A program made the translations under genes and the position numbers. 64,000 nt of DNA from Schistosoma haematobium. Taxonomy: Eukaryota; Platyhelminthes; Trematoda; Strigeidida; Schistosomatidae. The stretch covers positions 11,449,450 through 11,513,449 of the forward strand of contig NC_067200.1 in assembly GCF_000699445.3 (NCBI RefSeq), written 5' to 3'. Under the pieces are notes generated by a model. The model was not told the DNA's origin, did not search any database, and was given only the letters and a program-made list of their open reading frames with translations. This document shows, in pieces, positions 33,336 to 46,888 of the stretch; positions within the stretch are counted from its first letter, which is position 1; the number at the start of each line of letters is the position of its first letter.

Positions 33336-33706
33336 GAGGGCGAAAGGCGAACGTCCGGCGCTTTAACCGGGCTGGTGGACATGGAGGGTCCACCTAGGGA
33401 GTTGGGAAACCCTGATTCCAAACCAATGGTGCACATGAGCTCCAGTATCCTGAGGGAACAAATGGCGTATGAACCAATTGTTGGTCACCGGCTTCCATGG
33501 AACTGCATGTCCTTACGATGCTCCACTGCCTTGTGGGTCAGACATTCAGGTCTAAGGCTCGGGGAGTGGCCCCTAAGATAACCACCTGCTTCGGTTTAGG
33601 CACCCGAGCAGTATCACAGCCCTCATACATATCAAATGAGATCCGTGTGGCGCATATATATTTGATGCCTCCTTGTACCAATATCTATGTGTTAAAATAA
33701 ATAAAT
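33336..33706 (+). mobile_element. SINE-like ~480-bp family, copy R3 (5'-truncated)
   Basis: 371 bp corresponding to the 3' part of R1. A perfect 13-bp target duplication 'ACTTGGTAGTGTA' lies at 33323-33335 and 33707-33719. It ends in AAAATAAATAAAT. 5' truncation plus variable-length duplication shows LINE-type mobilisation. Confidence 0.85.
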
Positions 33707-33719
33707 ACTTGGTAGTGTA

Positions 33720-35204
33720 CAAAATTTTAACTGATAAGCACACATTTACTCTACATTCTTGAACATATCAACTTATAAGAAGTTATGGTATGATTATAAA
33801 GTACCAACTTCTAGTTATTTAAAAGGATGTGCTTACTACTGGTTTAAAACGATTTGCAAAGTGTAGAATTCGTTGAAAGATTCTTTCTTATATACTGAAT
33901 TACGATTGAAAAGTTTGAAATTCAACAAGATTAGCAAAGCCAAATGTTACAAGACCATTTAATAGTGACTAGAAGTAAGATAAACTAAAATTGTTCTAAA
34001 GAAATAAGGCACTTTCCAATAAAATCTTAGAAATGACCTTTGAAATAAAATTCAGTTTGTTTTCTGAACCACTTGAGGAAACTAACAGCTCCCATTTCTT
34101 GATATCTGACAAAAATATTTCGCCAAAATCTCCCCCAAAATACGATTGACAGATCGTGGTACTCCATAATGAATTTTCATAATATTTCGTGGAATTTGGG
34201 AATTTCGGAACAAATTTCAATTTTTCGACTTCTACATATTCTCACAACATTGAGACAGTTCATTAGATAAAATGACAAGTTGACAATAGCCAGAATGAAT
34301 CGCTCAAATATACAATAATGGCTTATTCCAACTAACAAACGTATATCTACAGTTGATTTTACTCATTATTATAACGCACTAGTAGAAAGTTTTTTTGAAG
34401 TTTCACTAAGCTTGCATAAAAGGTGATAATTGATTTAATGGCCCCTATATCTGACTCCAGTTTGATTGTTTCTGATTACTATCATGTAATTTAATCCTCG
34501 TATAAAATTGTCGACTTAATCTGCGTTGGTGAATAACGAAATTGAATAAGTCAAATATGAGAATAGATTTTGAATATATATATTTCATCCATTCATTATT
34601 GATTTAAAAAATGAAATCAGTGTGACGAAACAGAAGGAGAAGAGCAAAGCAGATTAGAAAATGCAAGTGAGCCAACTCAATTTAATCAACAGTTAGTTTA
34701 TATTTATAGTCAGACATAAATAAGTTACAGATATGTGATCAATAGGATAAGAAGTGTACACATATATACGCTCACATAATAGCCAATACTGATAAGTGAA
34801 TAATAAACAGAGTTAATATATCACTCAAGAAGTATGGATAAGTTGACTTATCGAGAGGTTAGAATAAGTTATGTGAGTTTAACATAGTAACTGACACTAC
34901 ATTGATACAGATGACCAAAGAATTTATAATATTAGTTCAGTGGTATATGTCAAAATTTTAATTAGAAATGAGTAAACGTTAAGATGCAGTATCTACTCTT
35001 TAAAATAAACAACAACACAACAATGGAATTTATCAATCATACGTTTGTAAGTATCATTCTACTATACAAATATGAGTGTAAATGCTTAGAGTTTTCAAAG
35101 TTTGAAGTATCCTATCATCAGTTACATTGTCATTTTAAAAAGTCAAATTTTTCAGAAACAATAAAAAAATTTAACTCACATAAATAAATAAATAAATAAA
35201 TAAA
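33720..35204. other. Spacer (unit 1); nothing recognised
   Basis: AT-rich, ending in an (AAAT)n run at about 35180-35203 next to the LINE. Open frames at 33996 (minus) and 34984 (plus) lack support. Confidence 0.4.
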
Positions 35205-36127
<923 letters not shown>

Positions 36128-36224
36128 GACAAGAAAATATTGAAAACAGAAAGAAATGCATTCAAATAAGAAGAAAAAAGACGAGTAGGGTAGTAACTGG
36201 TTCATTTCGATAAATAAATATCAC

Positions 36225-36665
36225 ACTTGGCAAGTACGACCAATCTAGTGTCTTTATCGGTCCTGCTTGCCGCCTAACCTCACCTGTCAAGTCCAGAACA
36301 CTAATCTCAACCTTCGCGATATGAATCATTATATTTCAAACATACTAGGTTTATATACAAAACAAACAGACCATTTCACACCATAAAATAAAAAATAACA
36401 TTTGTACAAATGAAGCCAAAAGTGGCTGAGAATGGGGGAGATTGTAATTAATGAACTGGGATTAACTTAAGAATGATGTATCGTATAGTAACAGTCTATA
36501 GGTCAAAATAAAGCTTATAATAAAAGGAATATGAATATACGAGTTTAGTTACTTAACAATTAAACGATAAAATTATATACGTATAGTATTAGTCCAGAAA
36601 TAGATTCCAATAGTCACCACTCATTATTCTCATCAGGATATAACAGTAAACATTATAAAGTAGTA
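36225..36665 (-). repeat. LTR-like fragment of the second LTR family (unit 1)
   Basis: Closely matches 19215-19690, including 'AACTGGGATTAACTTAAGAA' and the TATATAAA box on the minus strand. Lacks both ends of the LTR. Confidence 0.5.
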
Positions 36666-37136
36666 TGATGTAATATATATATTTAAAGAAAGCAAATCGA
36701 TGTTAGGCTTGGTGATTACACACATATCATATGTTTGTGTACGTAAGCAATTTCAATGTCAAAAGTTACTCAAGGTATTTCAAATGAAGCACACCATTGG
36801 AAGTCGAATATACCCTTACTCAAGAGTTCACACCGTGTAGTAATTATTCTTTCCTGTCTTTTCATTTCTATAGTAGATTTGATACATCGTCAGAAGTGTG
36901 TTGTAAGTGAATTGATCGGTACAATAATTATTCATTTTGACAATGAATGAATATGATTTAGATTTAACTATACTGAAAGTGATTATATTTGCATTAAAAT
37001 ATCCAAGTAAAAAAAGGTAACAAAGGGAAGAGAAAAATTTTAAATCATATAGAAAGAATAAGAAATTGTTGCGTTATCTTAGGCCATAGAACGACTTAAG
37101 GATTACCATGGTAAATTCAAAGTCATATATATATTT
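36666..37136. other. Spacer (unit 1); nothing recognised
   Basis: AT-rich sequence before the GATA array; the open frame at 36756-36950 has no support. Confidence 0.4.
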
Positions 37137-37526
<390 letters not shown>

Positions 37527-37769
37527 ATATTCTGTCCCATTGAAAACAGACTCAAGGAAATCAAGTGATATCGATAATTGTAAACATTTACATATTAGTT
37601 AAATAATAATTTGGTAAAAATAATCCACTTTGTTGAATCAATATTCATTTAATAATGTGAATCATACTGGTAACATTGGGTAATTAATCATATCATCACT
37701 ACTTTTTTAATATTGTCGCTACTACTGTGGTGTGTGCTACTTATATTGACATAATTAGTATATGATGTT

Positions 37770-38237
37770 TATTTATTTTAACACATAGATATTGGTACAA
37801 AGAGGCACCAAATACATATGCGCCACACAAAACTCATTTGATTTATGTGAGGGCTGTGATACTGCCCAGGTGCCCAAACCGAAGCAGGTGGTTTAATTAG
37901 GGGCCACTCCCCGAGCCTTCGACCTGAAGGTCTGATCCACAAGGCAGTGGAGCATCGTAAGGAGATGCAGTTCCATGGAAGCCGGTGACCAACAATTGGT
38001 TCATACGCCGTTTGTTCCCTCAGGATACTGGAGCCCATATGCACCGTTGGTTTGGAATCCGGTTAAAGCGCCGGACATTCGGTTATCGTCCTCTCAATTT
38101 CGTAAACAACACTGGTGCCATGAGAAGGCAGTGAGTAGGGCTTCCTGGCAGAGACTATATACGCGTGGCCATGTGAGAGCATTTGGAGAGGGAGAGCGGA
38201 CTCGCCCCACTCTCTGTCGTACCAGGGCATTTGGGGC
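37770..38237 (-). mobile_element. SINE-like ~480-bp family, copy R4
   Basis: 468 bp in the minus orientation, nearly full length. A perfect 12-bp target duplication 'GTATATGATGTT' lies at 37758-37769 and 38238-38249. Its tail (TTTATTTATTTTAACAC on the plus strand) is at the left. Confidence 0.85.
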
Positions 38238-38531
38238 GTATATGATGTTAGTCGTGAACAAAAGGTTAACAAATATGTTCATAAGTTAGAACAAAACTGT
38301 TATGTCTATGCATATGCTTAACTGGCTTTTTCTTGTTATTATCCATACTGACACACCGAGTCAGATAACGTGTAGTGAAAACATAGAGACTGGTGAAAAG
38401 GGTTTATTTGACTACCAAAATATATCAAAATGGTCCGCCAACACACAAGTAAAACTCATATTTTTGCTTCGAAGATTTTCTCCAATTTCGGATTCAAGTG
38501 CTAAAGCAATCTGTGTTATCTAGGAGCGACT

Positions 38532-39034
38532 TTGACCTCCAACTGCTTTGGTACGGGCGACAGTGAGGAGAGTCGGCCCTCGCTCTCGAAATGCTCTCAC
38601 ATGGCCACATATATATAGCCTCCGTCAGGAAAGTCCTACTCATTGCCTCATCGTGGTGGTGTTGTTTACGAAATTGAGAGGACGAAAAGCGAATGTCTGG
38701 CACTTTAACCGGGTTGGTGGACACGGAGAGTCCACCTAGGGGAGTTGGAAAACTCTGATTTCAAATCAATAGTGCAAGTGGGCTCCAGTATCTTGAAGGA
38801 ACCAATTGTTGGTCACCGGCTACCATGAGACTGCACCTCCTTACGTTGCTTCACTATTCTGTGGATTAGACCTCTGGGTCAAAGGCTCGAGTAGTTGCCT
38901 CCTAGGAGAACCACCTGCTTCAGTCTGGGCACCCAAGCAGTATTCCAGCCCTCACATAAGTAGAATGATGAGGTATGGCGCACATGTATTTGGTGCCTCC
39001 TTGTACCAATGTTTATGTGTTTAAATAAATAAAT
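38532..39034 (+). mobile_element. SINE-like ~480-bp family, copy R5 (duplicate of R2)
   Basis: Same insertion as 21805-22307, with the same flanks 'AGGAGCGACT' and 'AGAAGCGACT'. Confidence 0.7.
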
Positions 39035-39205
39035 AGAAGCGACTAACAAATCCGTATCAACCATTCAAGAAGCAGTTCTTGTAGTAGTTGTTGACAATAA
39101 TCAGTGTGAATCTACTGAAGCATGAAACTACTTCAGGAATATCCAGTGTTTTCGACAAAACAAAGATGATAAATTAAGCTTTGTAAGTTTTTTTCCTTTT
39201 TTCAG

Positions 39206-39379
39206 TTACAATTAAAACAACAATTAGATGATTTATCAAAAAATAAGGAAAGATTAGAACATGAATGTGATTCACTACGTAACGAATTAGCGCGTTTAAA
39301 TCAAAAATCAAAAGTTCTAGAACCAACTACTGAAATTTCAAGTGCTTCTGCTCTTCGCGAACAAGCCCTTATAGCTGAA
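39206..39379 (+). CDS. Exon 5 copy (unit 2)
   Basis: 58 codons identical to 22476-22649. The acceptor tract has three extra T (TTTTTTTCCTTTTTTCAG); the donor GTAAGT is unchanged, so it should still be spliceable. There is no exon 1-4 copy upstream in unit 2. It is either part of an orphan 3' gene fragment or available for in-frame exon repetition. Confidence 0.7.
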
Positions 39380-39486
39380 GTAAGTCAGACTAAGTCATGC
39401 AGAAATCATTATTTACTAAATGAGTTATTATCTAGAATATATTGTTGATTTGAAGAGTATTCAAAGATACTTTTTACTATCAGCAA

Positions 39487-39640
39487 AGATGGATTGCGGC
39501 TATCATTTGAGTCCAGGACGCACATTTCATCTCATTTCGGACTCGTCAGTTGGATGTACCTGCATCCTAGAGTTGATGTTCACTCCAGCACTCGAACCTA
39601 GTACAGAAAGAAACGTGCGTCTCTGATTCCACTGTTAACC
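39487..39640 (-). mobile_element. Smα-like hammerhead SINE (unit 2)
   Basis: Duplicate of 22757-22910; core complements at 39543-39549 (CTGACGA) and 39525-39528 (GAAA). Confidence 0.6.
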
Positions 39641-41805
39641 ACCATCCATCTTTGACCAAAATACTTGTGAGTTAATAGTAATATCGAAGCAATCCGCACA
39701 GGATGTACATATGCCAATAAGAGACTGACCAATTGCAGCCCTGAACATCAATGGGAAGATTCAAAGAAATAATACAAAATGAATTTGTATTTTTACTAGT
39801 TTATAATATTTAACGAATCATTTTAACCTAAAGTGATATGCTGACCCATTGTGGACATGTAACGTGTCTGTGCTCAAATGCTATCTGAGGATCAAGCACA
39901 TTAGGTGAGGAATTAGAGAGGTGTCAGTCGAATGAAAGACGTTGATTATGTACTTAGTCAAGATTCTAGTCTATAGTTTGCCGTTTGAATCGAAAGGACC
40001 GATTTTAATAAACCCATGGTTTGTGTACACTTTATCCAGCTGCCAATTAAAACTGCCTAATTATTTGTCAGTCTTTTCATTTGCATGGCTTGTCGGATTA
40101 ACACGTAGAAAATTAGTTTAATCAGAGATAAGATTGAACAGTTAAAGTATTTTATTGATTAGATGTGGCATAATGTTGAAGTACATCAACATCAAAATTA
40201 TATTTTGGGTACAATATAGAGTTCTCAGCGCAAAGTCTTTCAACAAGTTCCCTTTTCATATTTCATGGTCGATCCTGACGATAAATATTGAGCGATAGCC
40301 AGTTTAGATGTTACCAGTTCAGGAATAGATATCTGAAAAATGTTCATTCTTTCCAATGCATATTACCAGCCATCACGATGTCTTTGATTGTACTTTTTCG
40401 TAACTTGTGCAGCAAACGGTTGTTAATTTTTCATAAACTTGTTTGTCAACAAGTAACCAACAGAAACCGAGGATTACGTTTTATGTTTTGGATATGCTTG
40501 AATGCTATTACGAGTTCACTTATTCGCCAAACGGAACGAAGGTCACAGATACAGTGACACGATACGCTATTGTAATCCGTTGTCTCCGGCCCTGCTAACT
40601 AGATCAAGAAGTCTTGATGTAAAATACGAGGTCACTAAGCACACACATCAAGCTTATTTATACAATGATAGAAACACCTTTGGGAGAGCCACAAACTAGC
40701 ATACTAAAGAAATCCGTCAACCAATGACAGTCAAGGATTTCCGAGTGGGAAATGTAAGCTATAGGTCAACTAAGCGTCTCCTGGCGCGAAAACATGAATT
40801 CAAATTTTCAGAATAAAATTACAAAATTAGGACCTTTTCCAAGTGAGTTCTCGGGATCTAACGTCCTCAATAGTTTTTAAGTGAAAAACATTCACAAAAA
40901 TATACTGTAAGTATTTTCATTGTGGAGTGACATTACCTGGTATAAAATCGGAAACTAGAAACACACTGAGACCGCTTTCTTATTGTGGGCACTAAGCAGA
41001 AAGAAAGTCCGTTTAGTGGAATTACAAGATACTTATGCAATGTGTATATTTAGTCTACAGTCTTCCATTCCCATTCTATTGTGTTCTTCAATCCAAGTTG
41101 GTTCTGAACTGTCCTCTCTGACTTCTATTCTGATCTCTAAAGTATTCTGCATATTCTGTGCTTTTTGACCTCCTGGAATTCTTTTCGGCTGTCGACTGTA
41201 GCAAATCCACGCATCGTTTCGCCATATACTATTTATAAGTAATCTTGTGAGTAGCATGCAGCACCCTAGTGCCCATCGTTCAGCAGCGCCCAACTACTTT
41301 AGAAGTAGAAATAGAACATAAAACCTTTAAATATCAGTGCAAGCACCTAACATTTGTTTAACTGAGTTAGTGATCCTTGGCCCCGTTGTAAATACCTGTT
41401 GGGATCATGAGTACACCCTACTGAGGAACCACATATTAGGACACAACAGATATCCAGAGCTTCATGGTTTTCAATCCCTCCTTAACTAATTCCAAATTAC
41501 GGTCAAAATCATCTAAAAACTAATATACCCTTTATCAAACATCTTAACCAACGTTTATATTTATGAGTTAAAATGTTTTTAATATTACAGGAATTTTTTT
41601 ACAAAATTTCGTTCTCATTTCTGATCGGCTATTATGTCAACTTGCTTAGTAGCTTATTCAACTAACTAATCAATCAACCATATTGAAGAAAAAACAGTAT
41701 ACAATAAGCATAGATTTCTATTAGAAGGGAATAGACCAATATAATCCAAAACATATTTTTACTGAATATTTACTAAAATCTTAACTTTCTATCATTATTT
41801 TTTAG
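39641..41805. other. Intron 5 remainder (unit 2); no gene recognised
   Basis: Matches 22911-25073 with a few substitutions and single-base insertions. Confidence 0.4.
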
Positions 41806-42027
41806 ATCATTCGTTTACGTCGGGATTTAAATCGTTTACAAGAAGCTTCAGAATCAAGAATTCGGTGTTTGAAAAACAGACTACAAGCAATTGGTGAGGA
41901 AGCATTTAAACGACATACATTAGAATTGAAAGTATCACAATTGCATACTGCTGCATTAAAGTATGCAAATGAATTTGACCAACTTATATCTTCAAACAAA
42001 CCACATAATTATATTAGTGAGGACAAA
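41806..42027 (+). CDS. Exon 6 copy (unit 2)
   Basis: 74 codons; one amino-acid difference from unit 1 (AGT to GGT, Ser to Gly, in 'QAIGEEAF'). Acceptor and donor are intact. Confidence 0.7.
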
Positions 42028-42284
42028 GTAAGAAATACTGGTTTACTTCCTATCAATCATATCATTTTCGACATCTTTGACATATTATTAAGATATGTTA
42101 AATGTTGAGTAAGAATACTTTTGTATGAAGCATTAGTGGAATACTTACCAACAAGTGTGTTCCTTCTATTTATACGGATGAATATAAAATCTGAATAATA
42201 TATTCATTGGTAGCCTTAAATTTGAATTTCGTCTGAAAGTATCATTTACTGTACAGTTTTGGTCATTAACACTAATCTTAGAGT

Positions 42285-42704
42285 TGTTGGGGCCGATATA
42301 TCCCCAAACTCATATTTTGTAATTTTATCATATCGATTAAATTATCGATCAAATGTTTAAATATTTGAATGGCAGTCAGTTGATGGACTTATCGATTAAA
42401 TTTTTAAACATAGCAGACCATTGATGACTCATTGATTATTGTTTAAAAATTTCCTATGACAAAATCGATATATATTTGTATAAATACGCTTGACTTGTAT
42501 GCTTGATCTGATCTGCCTGACCTGGCTTGGTATCTGCTGTTGTTTGTAGAATACACTTTCTACGCCTTACCAAAACTTCTTGATCGAGTTAGCTGAGTCG
42601 AAGACAACGGACCAGAATAGTCTATTGAGTCTCTGAATCCTGAGCCTTCGTTCCGTTCCGAATAAGTCGAATCGGTAGTATCCTCAAGGTTAACGAACCT
42701 AACA
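42285..42704 (+). repeat. Outer 5' LTR of the tandem array
   Basis: 420 bp, same ends and TATA position as copy A. Confidence 0.9.
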
Positions 42705-42729
42705 ATTTGGCGACGGTGGTTTTGGAAAC

Positions 42730-43700
42730 ATGGATCCTTCTAAACTTGAATTATTACTCGAGCAGCAGATGAAACTTATTCAGATGTTAGCAGATGCAAA
42801 GCTAAGTCTAATACTCAACCAAGCAGTTCTAATCCTACTACTACTGCACCATCAGTTGATGGTATCGCTAACAGTATCTCCGAGTTTCATTACGATCCAG
42901 AATCCAATGTTACGTTTGATATGTGGTTTCGACGTTACGAAGACTTATTCAAATTCGACTTTGCTAATCAGGATGATGCTTGGAAGGTCCGCTTGCTGCT
43001 TCGAAAGTTGGGCCCTAATGAACTAGACAGGTATTGCAACCTAATTCTGCCTCTAAACCCATGCGATCGCTCATTTTCGGACACTGTACAGTCATTGTGC
43101 CAACAATTCGGAGACAACTCCTCACTATTCAATGCGCGTTATCGATGTTTGAAGCTCACGATGAACGAAGACGCTGATTTTCTCACACATGTGGGTATCG
43201 TTAACCGAGAATGTGAACGCTTCCGGTTGAAGTCGCTTACTGAAGACCAATTTAAAGCCGTCATTCTCATCTGCAGCCTTCAATTGCAGAAGTTCAGTGA
43301 CATTAGAACACGTTTGCTAAGTCGATTGGATCAAGATCCAAAACTAACCCTTAATGATATTGCAGACGAATATCAACGCCTAATCAATCTACAACGTGAC
43401 ACGACGATGGTCCAGCGTGGTGGTTCAGATCGTACCGAAGTTCATGTAGTCCAACAACCACGCAACTCGCATAAATCTGCCCCAGAAACATCTAGTTCAG
43501 GTCGACAGACAAAAACAAATCCTCCTGCCCCATGCTGGCACTACGGTGCATGGCATTTTGTTCGATACTGTCCATATAAGCAACATCGGTGCAGGAAATG
43601 TAATGCGGTGGGTCATAAAGATGGTTTTTGTCGAAAAAGAAGCCAAGCAACTCCAAAGGTACCAGAAAGCCTACGCCTAGATCCAACACGAATTCGTTGA
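42730..43700 (+). pseudogene. Gag of B1 (one frameshift)
   Basis: Shares the one-base loss near codon 25 with copy A, then an open body from 42921 to 43700. Unlike copy A it keeps the five-A run, so the zinc-knuckle region is in frame: a first knuckle in which the second Cys is Tyr (CWHYGAWHFVRYC) and a canonical second knuckle CRKCNAVGHKDGFC. It overlaps the Pol-like frame, which opens at 43619 in the -1 frame. A T5 and an A5 run sit in the overlap. Confidence 0.85.
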
Positions 43701-45481
43701 GTCTAATAGCAAGCTGTGAGAACTCAACCCCAGTTGAGAGGAAATTTATTACCCTTAATATTAATGGGCACCCGTTTAGATCGCAAATAAACACTGCATC
43801 TGATGTGACAATTCTCTCACGAAAATATTGGATCAGAATGGGAAGACCACGCCTGGTTCCAACAACACAAAAACCTCGAACTGCATGCGGTAATTACCTA
43901 CGTTTGTTGAGACAACTAGATTGTAAAGTGTCTTTTCACGATTCGACGTTTACCGGTGTATGTTACATTACACCAGCTGATCTTAATCTACTTGGATTAG
44001 ACTGGTTTGACCGGCTATGTTTAGCTGACGTTCCTTTAAGCACCGTATGCCATCTGATGAAACAATCTCATGAACCTGAAACATATTCGAAAGAACTACT
44101 GACGGAGTTTTCAGCCAGCGAACACCATACGGCCGGCGAAGATGCAGTTATTGCCTCCCTGATGACAGAGGACTACGCACAGTGTTACCTGACAACCGCT
44201 ATTCGTGCTTTGCCAGTCTCAGCAGCTGAAATACAATCTGCATCCAAGAACGACTCCATCATAAAGAAAGCGATGAAGTACGTCACCAATGGCTGGCCGC
44301 CAAGTGGGCTCGATGGTGACTTGAAGCAGCTTTACCACCGTCGGGACTCATTATGTGTCGTTAACGAATGCTTGATGTTTGGAGATAGAGTAGTGGTGCC
44401 AGAGTCCTTAAGATCAAGGGTGCTTAAGCAATTCCACACTGGTCATCCTGGTATAAAACGAATGAAATCCATCGCCAGAAGCTATGCTTATTGGCCCCTC
44501 ATGGACCAACATATTCTGGATTTAGTAAGCAAGTGCACAAAATGTCAGCAAGCAGCTAAGTGTAACGCGAAAATACTACCAGTCCCATGGCCACAGCCTG
44601 AGTATCCCTGGTCCAGGATACATGTCGATTTCGCAGGCCCAATTAATGGAATCACCTATCTGGCCGTTGTTGACGCCTTTTCGAAATGGCCAGAAATCGT
44701 TCCCGTCATGCCACCAATGACAACCCAAACGACGCAACTTTTGACAGAGATGTTCTCTCGCAACGGATTACCGGATATAATCGTTTCCGATAATGGTTCG
44801 CAATTCACCTCAAGTCAATTTCAAGAATTTTGCAAACGCCTATCTATCAAGCATTTCCGCTCTCCACCGTACCACCCACAGTCAAATGACCAGGTAGAAA
44901 GATTTGTGGATACATTCAAGAGAGCTCTAATGAAGTCGAAAGGGGAGGGGACGCCAGTAGAAACACTGCGGAATTTCTTGTTTGTTTACCGAACAACACC
45001 TAGTGATATGCTACCACAGCAGAAGTCCCCGGCAGAGATCCTGATGGGAAGGAAATTGAGGACGATCCATAGTCTGATATGTCCAAGAATCACACCACCA
45101 CCATCTCAGACCAAATCTCAGAAGCTTCCGGTGTACGAGGTTGGATGCCCTGTGTTCGCTCGAGACTACAGAGCAAATCATGGTCCTTGGGTCGAAGCAC
45201 ATGTGGTTGGAAGACTAGACCAAGTTATGTACGAGGTAAAGGTGGGAAGAGACACGGGGACCAGACACCGAAATCAACTACGGAAGCGGATAGCCTCGGA
45301 CCGCCCATCAAAAGGAGAAAATCTTCCCCTCGACATCTTGCTTGATACCTTCAACTTACCACCAGCCCCACCACGAGAAGAAGCTCAACAACAAGCTGAG
45401 CCTCGTCCCAGAAGGTGGCCTCTCCGTCAGCAGCGAACTACAGTCAAGATGCAAGTCGACCCCAGAAAAGCACGCTATTAA
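43628..45481 (+). CDS. Pol-like ORF of B1: protease remnant plus integrase
   Basis: 617 codons, same organisation as copy A, including the NTA protease triad, the missing reverse transcriptase and RNase H, and the intact HHCC and DD35E integrase. The frame is open from 43619, so translation probably enters by -1 frameshifting from Gag. Two substitutions relative to copy A were noticed (ITS to IAS; KIQ to KMQ near the end). Confidence 0.85.
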   Translation: MSKKKPSNSKGTRKPTPRSNTNSLSLIASCENSTPVERKFITLNINGHPFRSQINTASDVTILSRKYWIRMGRPRLVPTTQKPRTACGNYLRLLRQLDCKVSFHDSTFTGVCYITPADLNLLGLDWFDRLCLADVPLSTVCHLMKQSHEPETYSKELLTEFSASEHHTAGEDAVIASLMTEDYAQCYLTTAIRALPVSAAEIQSASKNDSIIKKAMKYVTNGWPPSGLDGDLKQLYHRRDSLCVVNECLMFGDRVVVPESLRSRVLKQFHTGHPGIKRMKSIARSYAYWPLMDQHILDLVSKCTKCQQAAKCNAKILPVPWPQPEYPWSRIHVDFAGPINGITYLAVVDAFSKWPEIVPVMPPMTTQTTQLLTEMFSRNGLPDIIVSDNGSQFTSSQFQEFCKRLSIKHFRSPPYHPQSNDQVERFVDTFKRALMKSKGEGTPVETLRNFLFVYRTTPSDMLPQQKSPAEILMGRKLRTIHSLICPRITPPPSQTKSQKLPVYEVGCPVFARDYRANHGPWVEAHVVGRLDQVMYEVKVGRDTGTRHRNQLRKRIASDRPSKGENLPLDILLDTFNLPPAPPREEAQQQAEPRPRRWPLRQQRTTVKMQVDPRKARY

Positions 45482-45492
45482 AAGGGGAGGAG

Positions 45493-45912
45493 TGTTGGGG
45501 CCGATATATCCCCAAACTCATATTTTGTAATTTTATCATATCGATTAAATTATCGATCAAATGTTTAAATATTTGAATGGCAGTCAGTTGATGGACTTAT
45601 CGATTAAATTTTTAAACATAGCAGACCATTGATGACTCATTGATTATTGTTTAAAAATTTCCTATGACAAAATCGATATATATTTGTATAAATACGCTTG
45701 ACTTGTATGCTTGATCTGATCTGCCTGACCTGGCTTGGTATCTGCTGTTGTTTGTAGAATACACTTTCTACGCCTTACCAAAACTTCTTGATCGAGTTAG
45801 CTGAGTCGAAGACAACGGACCAGAATAGTCTATTGAGTCTCTGAATCCTGAGCCTTCGTTCCGTTCCGAATAAGTCGAATCGGTAGTATCCTCAAGGTTA
45901 ACGAACCTAACA
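45493..45912 (+). repeat. Shared internal LTR of the tandem array
   Basis: 420 bp; serves as 3' LTR of B1 and 5' LTR of B2. No target duplication at its edges. Confidence 0.9.
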
Positions 45913-45937
45913 ATTTGGCGACGGTGGTTTTGGAAAC

Positions 45938-46888
45938 ATGGATCCTTCTAAACTTGAATTATTACTCGAGCAGCAGATGAAACTTATTCAGATGTTAGCA
46001 GATGCAAAGCTAACGTCTAATACTCAACCAAGCAGTTCTAATCCTACTACTACTGCACCATCAGTTGATGGTATCGCTAACAGTATCTCCGAGTTTCATT
46101 ACGACCCAGAATCCAATGTTACGTTTGATATGTGGTTTCGACGTTACGAAGACTTATTCAAATTCGACTTTGCTAATCAGGATGATGCTTGGAAGGTCCG
46201 CTTGCTGCTTCGAAAGTTGGGCCCTAATGAACTAGACAGGTATTGCAACCTAATTCTGCCTCTAAACCCATGCGATCGCTCATTTTCGGACACTGTACAG
46301 TCATTGTGCCAACAATTCGGAGACAACTCCTCACTATTCAATGCGCGTTATCGATGTTTGAAGCTCACGATGAACGAAGACGCTGATTTTCTCACACATG
46401 TGGGTATCGTTAACCGAGAATGTGAACGCTTCCGGTTGAAGTCGCTTACTGAAGACCAATTTAAAGCCGTCATTCTCATCTGCAGCCTTCAATTGCAGAA
46501 GTTCAGTGACATTAGAACACGTTTGCTAAGTCGATTGGATCAAGATCCAAAACTAACCCCTAATGATATTGCAGACGAATATCAACGCCTAATCAATCTA
46601 CAACGTGACACGACGATGGTCCAGCGTGGTGGTTCAGATCGTACCGAAGTTCATGTAGTCCAACAACCACGCAACTCGCATAAATCTGCCCCAGAAACAT
46701 CTAGTTCAGGTCGACAGACAAAAACAAATCCTCCTGCCCCATGCTGGCACTACGGTGCATGGCATTTTGTTCGATACTGTCCATATAAGCAACATCGGTG
46801 CAGGAAATGTAATGCGGTGGGTCATAAAGATGGTTTTGTCGAAAAAGAAGCCAAGCAACTCCAAAGGTACCAGAAAGCCTACGCCTAG
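45938..46888 (+). pseudogene. Gag of B2 (intact N-terminus, frameshift in second knuckle)
   Basis: 316 codons. This is the only copy with an uninterrupted Gag N-terminus and capsid-like body. It reads through the first, Cys-to-Tyr knuckle and most of the second, but a T5 to T4 change just before the last knuckle Cys shifts it out of frame (ends ...RYQKAYA). Comparison of the three copies shows each carries a different combination of single-base indels. Confidence 0.85.

Noticed and set aside
38266..38267. Duplication caused by recombination between the SINE-like copies R4 and R2/R5
   Set aside because: The breakpoints fall outside these repeats and share only GGT, and the repeats are in opposite orientation.
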